Positions 44,560-57,205 of a stretch of DNA of 64,000 nucleotides are shown piece after piece. Source of the DNA: Antrodiella citrinella (Eukaryota; Basidiomycota; Agaricomycetes; Polyporales; Steccherinaceae). The notes beneath the pieces are model-generated. The model had not been told where the DNA came from and did not search any database. It saw nothing but the letters and a program-made list of their open reading frames with translations. A program made the position numbers and the translations under genes. Each line of letters opens with the position of its first letter. Within the stretch, counting starts at the first letter, position 1. The DNA is taken from NCBI GenBank assembly GCA_004802725.1, contig SGPM01000067.1, positions 32,400 through 96,399 on the forward strand, in the 5' to 3' direction.

Positions 44560-47500
44560 TCACGACGCGCCCACATCTACTAATGTATTTGATCCTGCCG
44601 AAGGTGAAGCAGGCCACTCTATGGGTTCTTCGACTCCATCTGCCGTGACCTCCATCGCCGGTGGTTCTTCCACTGGTTGCGTTTCCTCCATGGGCACATC
44701 GGTCTCAGTCATTTGTGACTCAATGAGCTCTGTTGCCTGCGAGTCTATGACAGTGGACTCTGTCTCTTCAATGGTAGATCCTTCGCGTTGTGATTCGGCC
44801 TTCTTCTTGCGTCCTGGTACTTTCTTTTCTTTCTCCGGCACGGACACTGATGGTAAGCCAAAGAGTGTTGTCTGACGACCGCCTGTGTCTTTCTTCGCTT
44901 TGCCTTTCAGAGGCCCTATGTGATCTACTGTGAGGCTGTAAAATTGGACGTAGGACGTGGTAGCTTACGTCTTGACTTGTCTGTCTCTGCAGCGTCCACT
45001 TTGGTGAAGAAGCTTTCGCTCTTGTGCAGAGACTTCTGATTCATGAGAGCCTCTGCTGGACGTGACGTGAAAGGGTTGGTGCGGCCAGTATCTGTTCCTG
45101 CTTTCCGTGCAAAAGGATTGTGTTCTGAACACACGTGTCCGAAGTCAGCACATACCGAAATCAGAAAGAAAGACGTGACTCACTCTGAGCAGGAGCGGCA
45201 CTGATGGATTCGCCCACGACAGCTCTGCGTTTCGGGTCAGCAGCCGTACTAGACTCGCGTTCTTCACTGCGCTTCCTCTTCCCATCCGGCGTCGGCTCCG
45301 CTACATATTCGTCACCCGCATCGGCATCCAGGAACGGTGAATCATCCGTCGTGTCCCAAGATGATGCAGGCTCATTCGCCGTCACCTGCGTGCTTCGTTT
45401 GGAGTTCGATGACGGGCCAGCGCGTTCGAGACCTGGTCGATGGATCACAGGTGGTGGCCTGAAATCTTGGAATGCCTTCGGTTTGGACGAGGACTCGGCA
45501 TATTGGGTCAGTCGGGGAGGAGGCACAGCCCTGAAGTCTTTCAGACTATCTCTTCTCCTGTCTCTGGCTCTCTCAAGCCTGTCTTCTCCGTCTTCTCGAT
45601 CGTCCCTAAGCACCTCCATCTTCTCCTGCAACCCTAGCAGATGATAGAACTGAGCGACTTTGATGGCCATCTCAAAAGACGCAGTATGATGCAGGAGCTT
45701 CACAAGGTCGATCGCCCGGGCGAGCTTGTCGGCTTTGCAGGCGGATTGAATGAGCTGGATGATCTCTTTGTCAAGCGTGAGCTCGCGTCGAGAAATATCA
45801 TCGGTCGTCAACTCATCGCCAAGGCCGTCACGGATGATATCGAGGAGCATGCTTTCACGTGCAAGACTACATTCCAATGAAGTTAGAGGCAGAATGATAA
45901 TGATCACGAGAAACTGACTGTTCTTCTAGCTGACCGTCTTTAGTTTCTATCCGCTTGAACGGGAATTGAAGCGGCAATTCTTGGATCAACGGACGAGGGA
46001 AGCCCGGATGCTCTTGTTTACCCTACGGAATGATTAATAATGCAAGCTTCCAGGTACTCGCCGTAAATGGGACGAACCTTGAGAATAAGGCACATAAAAG
46101 TCTCCCCGGAGACACCAACAGGCCAATACGATTCCTGCTTGCCTTCTCTCCGCGCGAGAGTGTTGGTGTTGAGTACTCTTGTCCAAGTCGCGGCGAAAGG
46201 CAGCCTGAAACGGGGAAGGGCATTCAGAACACCAGATGAATCGTATATCATTGGTGCCTGCAAAACAGGTCAGTGGTTATGATGTGCAAGCAGCGGGCCA
46301 AGCTTACGCCTTCTTCCGATATACCAAGCCATTGGAGCATATGACCTTTCGGTATGGGGAGTGTGTCTTTCTGGAGTAAACAATAATCGTTGAACTTGAT
46401 CAGGCGACCGGTCAGGTTCTGGGAGCCTGCAACAAGGAATTAGCAGAGATACACGGATGCGATTGCTTTCAAACTCACCATCCATTGTAGTTGATCCATC
46501 TCTGTGCACGAGAAAGACCCATTCTGGACCCGCGACCATTGATACGAAATCACCTTGTAAACTGAGGCAATATTTCTCCACACCTCCGCCAGTCAAGAAG
46601 ATCAATTCTCCTTCGTTCGTTGCAATCACCACATTTCCGTTGCCCTGCACATCTGCGTCCGATAGAAGTCTCATAGACTTGGTCGGAGGTGGTCCACCAG
46701 CCGCGATACCAAGCACGCGAACGCCTTTGGGCAGATCGTACGTCCATTCGCCTTGATTCGCCCACAGGCCATATGGCTTGTACATAACGTGTGCTGGATG
46801 GTCGTTTTCCGGTTGACAAGCGTAGAGAGCGCCGCGCTCACCGAGAGAGGCGAGGTCGTATTTGAAGTGATCTGTGAAGTGGTAGCTCTTCCGTGCCGAC
46901 CGATCGTGAAATTCGACGTTGACGATATAGTGGGTATCCTGGTCGGTCACCTCGACAACACCGATCATGTTGTACGCTGTGATAACATGAATAAGAAGTT
47001 AAAGTGTATAAGTGAAAACACTTGACCTAGGTAACGTTTCTTGTTTTCCATTGGTGTAGAGCCTGGCTGGAATGCGGGTTGGGCCTTGGTCACGCTCACT
47101 ATAAGTATCCGCCGTTAAAAGGACTAAAGAGTATGTATAAATCAAAATGCATACCCATTTCCCGGACACCCTTTCCTGTCCATGCCTTCTCGTCGTCAAC
47201 CATACCGTCGCCTAAATCATCCAATATCCAATCGTCGTTATCCAAGTCCACACCCATGTCATCGTCGAGGTCCACATCATCATTGCCGCCTTTGGCATCA
47301 GCATTTGTATCAAACAGTGTGGGTGTAGCTCCTCGCCTGACCGGCACAGTTGTAGTAGCTGAAGCGTTGGTAGACTTCACTGGATCTGGGGCGTTTGCAG
47401 GTATAGGATTGGGCCAACGCGTCAGAACACCATCCATATCTGTCCAGGCCAGCATGTTCTGCGACGGCGAAAATGCCAATTGGGTGATCATGACAGTGAT

Positions 47501-48660
47501 CGCCCCTTGGTATCGGTAGAGCATACGACGGTTCTGAGTAGACCAAATGAAAATCCCCGACTTCGAAGCTGAAGCCAGGTAAAGGCCGTTTCTCGACAGC
47601 GCTATGGCGGTCACAGCTCCTGACGATGCGTCGTCAGTGTATGTGGCTTGTTTTGACCAATCGCTGCGAGATATTGTGACAATCTCTATCAATGACTCGA
47701 GTTGAGTTTGTCAATAAGCGTGAAGGGATGATCTGTCGCACCGTGAGCTTTCGTGGCTGTAAAGAAGTACTGCCCAGAGGTATGCCATATAGCAGAACAA
47801 TCATGATTGAATTCGGGTGCCCTAATAACGCGTTAGAACCAACGAGTTTGCTCTTAAAGAAGATGGAATTACGTACTGTGAGTTGGAGACCTCTGGAATC
47901 AAACCTTCAATGACTTTCTCTTCTTTTGGCTCGTCTCCAGTAAGGTCCCATATTATAATCTTCCCGTCCGCTCCACAGGTCGTCTGAGGACTATTGAGCG
48001 AGGTGGTATCAAAAAGAGGGAAAGGACTTACTAGCAATGAACCAGACGGATGCCAGGTGACTCTCCTAACAGCCTTCTCATGTCCCTGCAGCACTTTCAT
48101 GTCCGTCGTGTCCTCAAGGCTAATCACCTTCACTTCGATCTCGCTACATGCGTAGTCAGTAATGGCTGCCGTACAAAAAGAAGAGGTGCATTTACTCGGA
48201 CGTCACAGCTACTCTTTCACTCCTTGCGTCGACAGCAATGCAGCGAATTGGCACACCCTTCGAGCTTGTGATCGTGATTGGGTCCATCGCGTCCCCTTGA
48301 GAGTATTGCCGTACTAATGCGTCACTACTACCAGACATCCAGAGGTCATTCTGGGTAAAATGAAGATAATTGTCAATACTCCCATGAGGACTCGAGGACA
48401 GGTCTAACGCACGCCAACCGCCAATGAGGTGATGCTCTCTGAAGCGTCCACAGCAGAGTCAGGCTCTTGGTCCGTCCCTTCGTTTGTCTTCCATGTGCGT
48501 ACTAATGAATCTGAACCTCCGGTATAGATGCACCTGTATTACACAGGTCGGACGAGGCACGGTAGGTATAGAGTAGTGACACTCACGAGCCATCTCGTGC
48601 GAATGCGAGACACGTGTATCCCGCACGGTTCGCAGTATTCACAAGAACTTGGTCGGCCAT
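44560..48660 (-). CDS. MCL1: Mcl1/Ctf4 (AND-1/WDHD1) DNA replication and cohesion factor
   Basis: A many-exon gene starts at 48660 ([20 protein letters not shown]) and ends VDVGAS at 44560. The N-terminal third is a WD40 propeller ([73 protein letters not shown]). An acidic linker follows ([17 protein letters not shown]). The central SepB/Mcl1 propeller carries [42 protein letters not shown] and [14 protein letters not shown] helical segment ([20 protein letters not shown]) and a disordered tail contain [17 protein letters not shown] and a PIP-like [10 protein letters not shown]. Ctf4/Mcl1 trimers tether the CMG helicase to DNA polymerase alpha and support sister cohesion. It lacks a plain HMG box. 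The exact exon list was not finished for every junction. Confidence 0.9.
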
Positions 48661-48989
48661 GGTTTCGACGCGTCGAAGAGGAGGAAGAGAGTACAAACTG
48701 TTGTGAGGAATTTGAACGTTGAGACGCGTCGTAAGGGATGCCTTGGACGCCGGAGGCAAAACGCGCCCGGTAACGCGAACGTGACATATGGTGACCGTGG
48801 TGACGGAGAGTGTGACTTGAACGCGGGGGTTGAGGTCTTCTTCAGAATCTTCACTGACTTCAGCTTGCATCTTGATCATGAATCCAAGGCGTCTCGGTCT
48901 AGTGCAGATATCCGTATACATCTCATGCTCTCTACTGGTGCTTTACAGCAGTGAATGCTGCCTATTTCAGCTTGTAGAGACTGCTCACA
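48661..48989. other. Divergent promoter between MCL1 and the DUF2264 gene
   Basis: About 330 bases between two divergent starts. Several frames are open by chance. No TATA box is obvious. Confidence 0.5.
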
Positions 48990-51244
48990 ATGAACGGAGA
49001 AGCCTCGGGCAACAAGCGGTCCGGCGGTCGGATGAAGGCAGGGGTGCACCTGAACATCATCTCAAGTACGAAACCATCGGACGGTCCGACATACGAAAGT
49101 TCTTTATCTGCCTCTGATCATGGTCTCTACATCCCCCACGCCCTCTTCGTCCTCTCAACGATGTGTGACTTTGCCTATACATCCCCCTTCGCGTCCAATC
49201 CGATAGAAACCAAGGCCGATCTTGGTAAATTCTTGATCGACCTATTGGATCCTCTTGCACCGCATACCTCTCCCGGTGGCGCTCGCATTCATCTGGGGTT
49301 CACTGGTACCCATTTCGACGAGACTGCTGCTCATCTCGAGGGCTTTGCGCGTCCGATCTGGGGTCTTGGGTCATTCTTGGCCGGTGGCGGCGATTATGAG
49401 GGGACAGAGAGATGGGTGCGAGGATTCAACAACGGTTCAGATCCGGATCATCCGGAGTTTTGGGGAGATATGAGGAATAAGGATCAGAGAATGGTGGAAT
49501 GCTCTCCTATTGGGTTTTTGTTGGCTGTGGCGAAGGAGAAGATATGGGATGCTATGACCGACACTGGACGTTCTCATCTTGAGGCATGGCTTGGTGGAAT
49601 GAACGATAAGGAGATGCCAAATACCAACTGGCTCTGGTTCAGGGTGAGCTTTCGTTTGAAATCGCAACACTGGAGCGTGGCTTAACCACGAACGACACAG
49701 GTCTTCTCAAATCTAGGTCTCTCTAAGATCGGGTCACCTCGATTCGACGCTAGCCGCATGAAAGCTGACCTTGACCATCTTGATACATTCTACATTGGAG
49801 ACGGTTGGTCCAGAGACGGTCCCGAGGGAGTCATCCAATTGGATTACTACTCTTCATCCTTTGCAATCCAGTACGCGCAGCTCGTCTACTCCAAGCTCGC
49901 GCAGAAGGAAGACCCAGGACGTTGTGAAGAGTTCAGGAATCGTGCCAGACATTTCGCCTTGGACTTTGTCCGCTATTTCGACACGGAAGGTAGAATATCC
50001 GACCTGAGTCTTCGAAACGCCTTCTAACATCTCGTGTTTGTAGGTCGCGGTGTTCCGTTTGGGCGCAGCTTGACGTATCGCTTTGCGATGTCCTCCTTCT
50101 GGGGTGCTGTCGCTTTTGCTGATCTTGAACTACCGGCTCCCCTCACGTGGGGCGTCGTCAAAGGCCTACTATTGAGGAACGTCAGATGGTGGACAAAACA
50201 AGCGGGTGCGTACAATACCGACGGCACACTTACCATCGGTTACTGCTATCCGAATCAAAGCATGACAGAGGTCACAAAACATTGTCTCTATGATTGTATT
50301 CTTACTGAAACCTAACACAGAACTACAATTCTCCGGGAAGCCCATACTGGTGCTGCAAGTCATTCATTCCTCTAGCTCTACCAGAAACGCATCCATTCTG
50401 GGCGAGCATAGAAGAGTCCTATCCCTCATCCCTTCTTGGTACTAACCAAGCACTCTACAAACCATTGCACATAGCTACCAACCTTGGGGGCCACACTTTC
50501 ATCCTGTCTTCCGGCCAACAATGTTCCTACCCCGTGAAGAACAGCGCAGCGAAATATGGCAAGTTCGCCTATTCCAGCGCATTCGGCTACAGCGTCGCTG
50601 TCGGGAACCTCACTCTCGAAGAGGTTGGCGCGGACAACGCGTTGGCGCTGAGCGACGACGGCGGCGAGACGTGGAAGTGCCGTCGGGAGACAAGGATGGC
50701 TCGCTTTGGGGAGAACGGAAAATGGCTGCAGTCGATATGGTACCCGTGGAAGGACGTAGAAGTGGAGACGTGGCTTTTGCCACCTACAGCAGAGGCGCCG
50801 CTCTGGCATCTTCGCGTGCATCGCGTGAAAACGGGTCGCGAGCTGCTCTCTGCGGAGGGAGGCTTTGCCATCTATGGCCAACAGCAGAAGAATGATCGTG
50901 CATTGGAGCCCTCGACGGGTGAAAACTTCGGTACATTCGAGAACGGCGTCGAAGCGAGGGCAGCGTCGAAAGCAGGTGTTTCCGGCATTGCTGAGATAGG
51001 CGGACGTACCGCCAGGAAAGGCCGAGTGATACGTACCGATGCCAACACCAACTTGATGGTCCCTCGTGCTGTGTTGCCTACACTGGTAGACGAACACCAG
51101 GCAAGCGAAGAGGATGCCTGGTTTGTCACCGCTGTATTTGGCCTGCCTAGCGTTGGTGATGCCGTTGGAGCAGCATCTGGTTGGGAGGCGGAATGGAAGA
51201 AGAGACCTGTCTTACCTGTGGAAATCGAGGTTTTGATTGATTAG
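48990..51244 (+). CDS. DUF2264 domain protein, up to 697 aa
   Basis: Exons 48990-49643, 49701-49989, 50044-50270 and 50321-51244. The third donor is GTCACA, which is unusual. The conserved region starts near residue 60 ([20 protein letters not shown]) and includes [129 protein letters not shown] and [22 protein letters not shown]-terminal beta-rich domain follows. DUF2264 proteins look like alpha/alpha-barrel glycoside hydrolases or lyases, but no activity is known to me. There is no signal peptide. The first 50 residues look less natural, so the true start may lie downstream or in a hidden exon. Confidence 0.87.
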
Positions 51245-51391
51245 GATGGTGCACTCTACAGGAACGCTTGTATATATTGACCAGCGAACAGGATCAGTTC
51301 AGAACCCTATCGGTAGCGTGTCTCATGGTCACTGCATCTCCTAGTAGGTTCCCACTCGTCCCAGGGTTGGTCGCAGGCAATAGCGCACTAC

Positions 51392-51923
51392 TCAAACGCC
51401 CGAGAAAGATAACCGTATTGCCTGTGCGGCTCGACTACTTACGGTATACGATATCGATTGTGATACAGGAAACTCGCAACAGAATCGGTTACATTGTGGT
51501 GTGGCGTTGGCATCATCAACTTCGCTAACAACTCCTCCAGCCTTTGATCCATGTCGCCCGGAGTCCGGACGAGACATAGATATCTGCACATCGGCCAGTG
51601 AGGGCATAGCAGGAGTAGACGATATTCTAAAGCCCGTACTTGGGGTTCTAGATTCTGAGCTGTCACCGCGCATAGAGACCTCAAGGCCTTTGCAAAATGC
51701 AGCGAGGCTGAGGTTATCGGCGCTGTCTCTAGGCCATGGGACAGGCACCAGCAGCTGATAGCCATGCGCAGGAAACCATTGGAGTCTAGTGTTTGCGCCG
51801 TGGTCGCTCCAAACGTTCTGCTCAGCGGCCAGGTGCAGCTGAGTCGTTGACGATTATCGATATCACAAGGACGGACGGTTGCGACGCAGTAGTGTTGCCA
51901 GTGTCAGAGTCGTATTGTGACAT
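51392..51923 (-). pseudogene. Likely remnant of a duplicate of the 52.8 kb small gene
   Basis: On the reverse strand an ATG at 51923 gives MSQYDSDTGNTTASQPSVLV and then a stop at 51822, 33 residues in. Its upstream sequence (gcatatatgagagcctttgg) resembles the promoter of the intact gene at 52820 (gcatatataaaggcctttgt). Further along, another frame contains DSADNLSL and SRPDSGRHGSKAG, weakly like DSADTLVD and AQSDPGHVGRPAF of the intact protein. Together this suggests an old broken copy. The likeness is modest and judged by eye. Confidence 0.4.
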
Positions 51924-52457
51924 GATGGAGGTAATGCTAAGCTCTGTATGGGTGATGATAGTTTGGTGGTGGTATGGATGAGCATAATGGTACTCCAAAG
52001 GCTCTCATATATGCAGATTCAGTGTTGTTGGGGCCATCGTATTCGGTACAGCTGTAGCCTTGTCCAAAACAGGCGTCGAAAGTTACGCTGGACTTGAACG
52101 TTTGAACATTGAACTTAGGCCTGGAAAGATGACGATAAATGTGGACGTCAAAGCAACTTGAAGGCCCTTGCTGTGCGATGATGTTTGAGTGATTTAAATT
52201 TTGGAGAGAGCACGATATGCACTTTCAAGTCGCCGGTGGAACATCATTATTGTCACTGCGGCGGCGATGATGTAAATATATGCGATTCAGATGTGTCGTA
52301 TGGGAGATTACACAGAGAAATACAAGTCTGAAGCAGCAACGGGGAGAGCGGAATATCTCAGTCGCTGATAGAAGGTGTCTAGTAAGAAGGTGTAGCCGGG
52401 GCGATCATGGTGTGGCGTAAACTCAGAGTTCGTTACATAACCAGCGAACGGGTAGAA
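51924..52457. other. Intergenic between the remnant and the intact small gene
   Basis: No gene seen. Confidence 0.5.
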
Positions 52458-52820
52458 CTAACTGCGGTTTGTTGCATGAGCTTCCATATCCCTCCCTCCC
52501 TCGTGTGCCATGAATGCAGGACGACCCACGTGTCCTGGATCAGATTGGGCTCTCAGTCTTGGCACGACCACCGGTATCGATAGTCCTGCCTCAGGCAGAA
52601 CGATCGGACCCGGAGATTGGACATCCGTGTCGACAAGAGTGTCTGCAGAGTCGCTCCACGAGGTATTTCCTAGCGGATTGTATCTGCCATCGTTGACCGG
52701 CGCATTCTGCACTATGCCGTCGACGAGAATTACCGGGACTCTGACACTTTCGAATTGTGACGAATAGCCTTGTGACACTTGTCTTCTGGTATCAATGTCG
52801 TCGCCAGTAGATTGCGACAT
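52458..52820 (-). CDS. Small single-exon unknown protein, 120 aa
   Basis: From the ATG at 52820 (MSQSTGDDIDTRRQVSQGYS) one open exon runs to 52458 and ends HATNRS. A TATA box lies 76 bases upstream, which supports a real transcript. The middle contains VRVPVILVDGIVQNAPVNDG. The rest is polar and probably disordered, with no signal peptide, membrane segment or cysteine pattern. I do not recognise the family. A likely broken copy lies downstream at 51.4-51.9 kb, so it may belong to a lineage-specific, fast-evolving family. Confidence 0.5.
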   Translation of the reverse strand: MSQSTGDDIDTRRQVSQGYSSQFESVRVPVILVDGIVQNAPVNDGRYNPLGNTSWSDSADTLVDTDVQSPGPIVLPEAGLSIPVVVPRLRAQSDPGHVGRPAFMAHEGGRDMEAHATNRS

Positions 52821-52895
52821 GGTAAAGGTGGTGATGAGGTCTGCGTCGGTGGTAGTAGTGGTCTTGTTCTTGTTTGATGGAGTGTCACAAAGGCC

Positions 52896-52903
52896 TTTAT
52901 ATA
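52896..52903 (-). promoter_or_regulatory. TATA box of the 120 aa gene
   Basis: TATATAAA on the reverse strand, 76 bases before the ATG at 52820. Confidence 0.55.
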
Positions 52904-53517
52904 TGCGATTTGAGCGCTGTCGGGGCCGTCCTGTGTGCAACACGGGTGCCATGCGCCCTCTGTTGTAGCTGGCTGGGTATTTGGCGTAGTAGATAAGTGG
53001 CACCTCGGAGGACTACCCAGTGTGTCGATCTGTTGACGCTCATCGGAAGCATTTCTACGTCAACGTTCAAGATCTAGCATGGCTTTCTCTTCGGACTTGA
53101 GGGATCTTGGACTAGGGAGAGTCTGAGGCTTTAAGGCTACGGTGGCGGCGACTAGCTGTCAGTGTATCTATGCCCACATAGCCATGCACAAGGAGACCAT
53201 CTACGGACAACAACAGTGTTTCCCAGTGCTTGTTTGTTTTCAGAGCGCAGTGACCCTCCGGTTATGGGCGCCTGAGTAAACAAGGGGCAACAGTTCAGTT
53301 GAACATGCCTGTCGGGTGAGGCTTTGGCGGCTCTTGCCTTCTGCTCGAAATTGTCTGCTTTGTGGCTCTGGATTAATCGCCCTACTCCGTCTCCGAGCCT
53401 ATAAACCCTTCGCCGGATACCCCAATCACCTTTGACCTCCCCTCTGGTCTCTACAAGTGCTACCCTATCCTTTCTATCGATACCCCCTTCAAGTTCAACA
53501 ATCGAGCTTAACTCACC
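52904..53517. other. Intergenic between divergent genes
   Basis: Holds upstream sequences of the small gene and of the large forward gene. The latter has a CT-rich leader at 53380-53500. No further gene seen. Confidence 0.5.
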
Positions 53518-56500
53518 ATGTCGGCCGTGGGCTCTTCTTCGCCGCCGGATATGATGAGGACTTACATGCTGAGGTCAACAACTCCAGGTACGTCATATTA
53601 AGCCTCGTTGGCGTCCAATCTTTTTTCATTCGTTATAAATGACTTGCAGCATCCAACGAGAAAGGTGATTTACTTCCCATCTATCGGCGGCCACCATAAC
53701 TTGGAATCACTCACTTCCGCATCCAAATTTCCTCACAGTCCTCCTTTATCTCGAGGGAATGCAGAGAGCGCCACCAGCCGAAGAAGAAAACGATAATGCC
53801 AGTCTACTTCGGTCCCCCAAAGCTCGCAGTGCTGTAAGCAGCCGACGTCTTGAGCAATTGGCTGCAGAAGGCAACGAAGACATCAGGTCGGACGTGCAGG
53901 AGGGAAATGGCTCAGAACTGGCTCGTACTATACCCATACAGACAACAGGAAATGTGCGTCGTCGACTTACTCTGTCGCCATTCTTAACGTGTTGAATGTC
54001 ACGTTAGCCCGATCATGAACCCGGTCCTGACGATCCTCCCGGTCCGCGTTTTGAGTCGTACGGGTCATCGTTTGGAAACTTCGGGCCTTTACGCGACAGT
54101 CTACCTCCTGCAAATGGCAATGGCTGGGCTGCTCAAGTACGTGTTTTGAACTTGCTTCTCCATCTCCGCTGATGACACAGCGCAGACTCCATCCAAAGCA
54201 GCGGGAGTGCCATTACCAGAAACAAATCCCCCTGGCTCTCCAACTCAAAGCCATCCTAATCCGTTCCAGGTGCGTAGGGTTATGCAATTCAACGTCTGCC
54301 ATATACACCCTGACACTGTTTCCTAGCAATACGGAATGGCCCCAGCTAATCCTGCCGGGATTCCTCTCCCTGCCTCTGTGCTTTCAGGGCAGAACGCGAA
54401 GAGCCGCACTGGGACACCATCTAGGGCATCGAATAAGTCGCCGGATGTTCTCTCTAATGGCGTAAGGCATTCTCGTATGTCCATGTCGTATGCTCACTCC
54501 AAGTATCCTTGCAGGGTCCCGCTCGTGCCATGTCCCCAGCTAGAACAAACGCATCTCAGGCAAAGTCTCGTGCGACGCAGAAGACCAGTCGAACAGCGTA
54601 TCCTCCCCTTCCCGAGTCAAACTTGGAAGATCCGCCCATGTCTCCAACGCAGAGAGGGATCTCGCCTCCACCACGGCATCAAAACCGGTCTCCTTCCATC
54701 GGTCCATCCGAATCTGCTTCTCAGGTGAGGCCGAGGCGCCAGACGCAACCTGCGGCGAACCCTTCACACAAGCCGTCGAGGTCTCTGAAGAGTATCATGG
54801 AAGTTGGAGAGTCCGTTGAGAGTCATCAAGGTGGTTCTAGAGCGGGTGGACCTTCCCAACGAGATGGTACGTGGTCAGCATATTGAATCAGTGTCTCAAG
54901 CTGATTTCTTTCGCGTAGCTCGTTCCCCTCCTCCCACAATGCCTTTGTCGCCTCGCAGTCATGCCAGTCAACCGCTCAGTCGTAACGGTCTCGACGAGCT
55001 GCAAAGAGCTGCTGCCACGATGTCCCCTGGTAGATCAGTGCGACGCTCAAACCTTGACCCAGAGGCTACACCCCGCGCAGGATCTCCCGTAGGCGACTTG
55101 GATGCTGAAGAGGAGCAACTGGTAAATACGGTGCTTTCTGCGAGACCTGCCAAGAGTCGCACGTCTTATGCATTTTCGGCGGCAACGTCCATGCTGGAGC
55201 CAGATGTGCAGAACTCCCATTTCCATGACGGCGAACTATGCCAGTTGTTGCATGCTTTGGATGACAGGAAGATAGCGGATTCGGTCAAGAAAGCCGTGCG
55301 GAAAGCTGTTCGCGCTAGGGTGAAGAAGCTGGGTATGAAATACGATAATGAGGTACGTGATACGCAGTCATGCGCGTCGCGGCTAGGGCTAATTGCTTTA
55401 CGTTCACAGTCCATCAAGCAGTATCGCAAGTCCTTTCACGACCACGATCCTTCGGTGCATATGATGGGCATGCCACAGCAGGGTATGACCAGTTCAAGAA
55501 GGTCAACGCAGCTCGGTACCTCTCAAGATCCTCCAGAATGGGCCAAGGATCTCATTGATGGCATGATCAACATGCGCGAGCGTTTAGACACCCTCGCTCC
55601 CAAGATCGAACGCAGTCTACGCACATCTCGTGGAGAGTCCTTTGTCACTGAAGGCCGCAGCTATCGTGGTGATGGGCAAGACCAGTACGCACAGTCTGAA
55701 CAGAACGGAGGCTACTCTCGTAGCGCTCTCACACAGACCACTCAAATTCTTGCCAACCAGAGGACTGGGACCATGGCCGATGAATCCATGTTCCATGGCG
55801 ACACCGAGCCCCCTCGGGATTCAACGCATTTGAACACGCTTCCGGGTTCGATGCACCACCACGATGGATCACTGCATGGTGCTATTCCCGAGGAGGACGA
55901 GATGTATGAAGATGAGGAGCAACTGCAAGGAGCGCAGACGGAGGATGGTGATACCCACAGGTTACCCAGCGAGTGGAACGATAGAACCGACTCGCCTGGA
56001 AAGCAGTATCTGGAGGAAGAGCTGTACAAGCTTCGCATCAAGCCCCACACCGGCAGCCAATCTGTCGCTGCCACACATAAGACCTGGGAGCTCGCTCGTG
56101 ATAACGGCGAAGACTATGACGATGACGGAGATGCCCAAGCTGCTGTGACGGAGTCTGGTATTCCTGAGATTCCTGATGGAGCCACTGGATATACGGAACG
56201 ACGTTCGTCACCTCCCTTGCCTCCCATTCCTATGCACGGCGAGGTTGCTCATCATCTGCCAGAGCCGCACTTGTATGCTCCCGGCGACTATGGCGGCGAT
56301 CGCGGACCGTCTCCTTACCAGCGTGTACACCAACGTTTGTTGAGTTGGGCGATTGTTTGGCCGATGGGAGAGCTGGACAATGCACTCAATAGCACGACGC
56401 GGGGAATGCAGGTGGACGAGATCGCATTGAGCATTTGGTCTACACAGACGTACAAACGTTATGTGCGCGCTAAGATGACAGATTCCCCACCGGGGCGTGT

Positions 56501-57205
56501 GGATCGATTGTTTGTGCCGCCGAATATGGCGGATGCAATCAGCACCGCGGTGTACAATGGACGACACGGTGACGCCTGTGGCATGCTGCGAGATCTATGG
56601 GCACCATTTGGGTTGGATGGGATCCCCAGATTGCTGATTGTTCTGGCGAAGCATCGTACCGATGAGTCCCATTGGGTAGTGCACCGGTACGTTCGTCTGT
56701 CTCGTCCGTTCTTATTGTTCTTTCTCTTGATACCCTTGAACGTCGCCTGCTCATTCACTGTCTATTCTTTCCAGGTTCTCCCTTCCAGATGGTTCTCTAA
56801 CCACTTACGACACCTACCCGGAGAAGTGCTTACCCGATGGCCGCGTGAGTACCCCCCCCTCGCAGCTTTCACTATTCCCCTGTGCTCATGAACCTTGCTA
56901 TACAGCCCCTCGGCTGGTGGTTCGCTATCCGCATCGCCTGGCCAGACGCTGCATACCCCAGCCCAGACCACCTCATGCAGAAGATGGTCAGGCTCCACCG
57001 TCCCATGCAGCTAGGTATCGACAACTCCGTAGCAGCCGCAGGGATATGGCGAAACCTTCTCATGGGGTCGCGTGCGGAACGAAGTCTTGACCTCGAGCGA
57101 CTCAGGGACCTCATTAACACCGAAGTCAAAAATCTCCGTCAACGCAAGCAGATGGGAAAGCTCTCGATTGGGTCCCCGAGGCCTAATTGGGAGGACATGG
57201 CTTGA
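53518..57205 (+). CDS. Large disordered protein with a conserved C-terminal domain, 1026 aa
   Basis: Eleven exons splice in frame: 53518-53587, 53650-53664 (15 nt), 53739-53953, 54008-54136, 54186-54269, 54327-54461, 54515-54866, 54919-55352, 55410-56686, 56775-56844, 56906-57205. Residues 1-400 are Ser/Pro/Arg-rich and disordered. A basic helical patch (DRKIADSVKKAVRKAVRARV) follows. Then come a polar coiled-coil-like stretch and acidic repeats (EEDEMYEDEEQLQ). The last 200 residues look folded: VHQRLLSWAIVWPMGELDNA, GRVDRLFVPPNMADAISTAV, ACGMLRDLWAPFGLDGIPRL, HRTDESHWVVHRFSLPDGSL, PLGWWFAIRIAWPDAAYPSP, ending PNWEDMA. I believe it is conserved in agaricomycetes but know no function. The gene order gives no hint. 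Confidence 0.85.

Noticed and set aside
45204..45644. 146-codon forward frame opposite Mcl1
   Set aside because: Antisense shadow of the Mcl1 exon, which has clear domain sequence.
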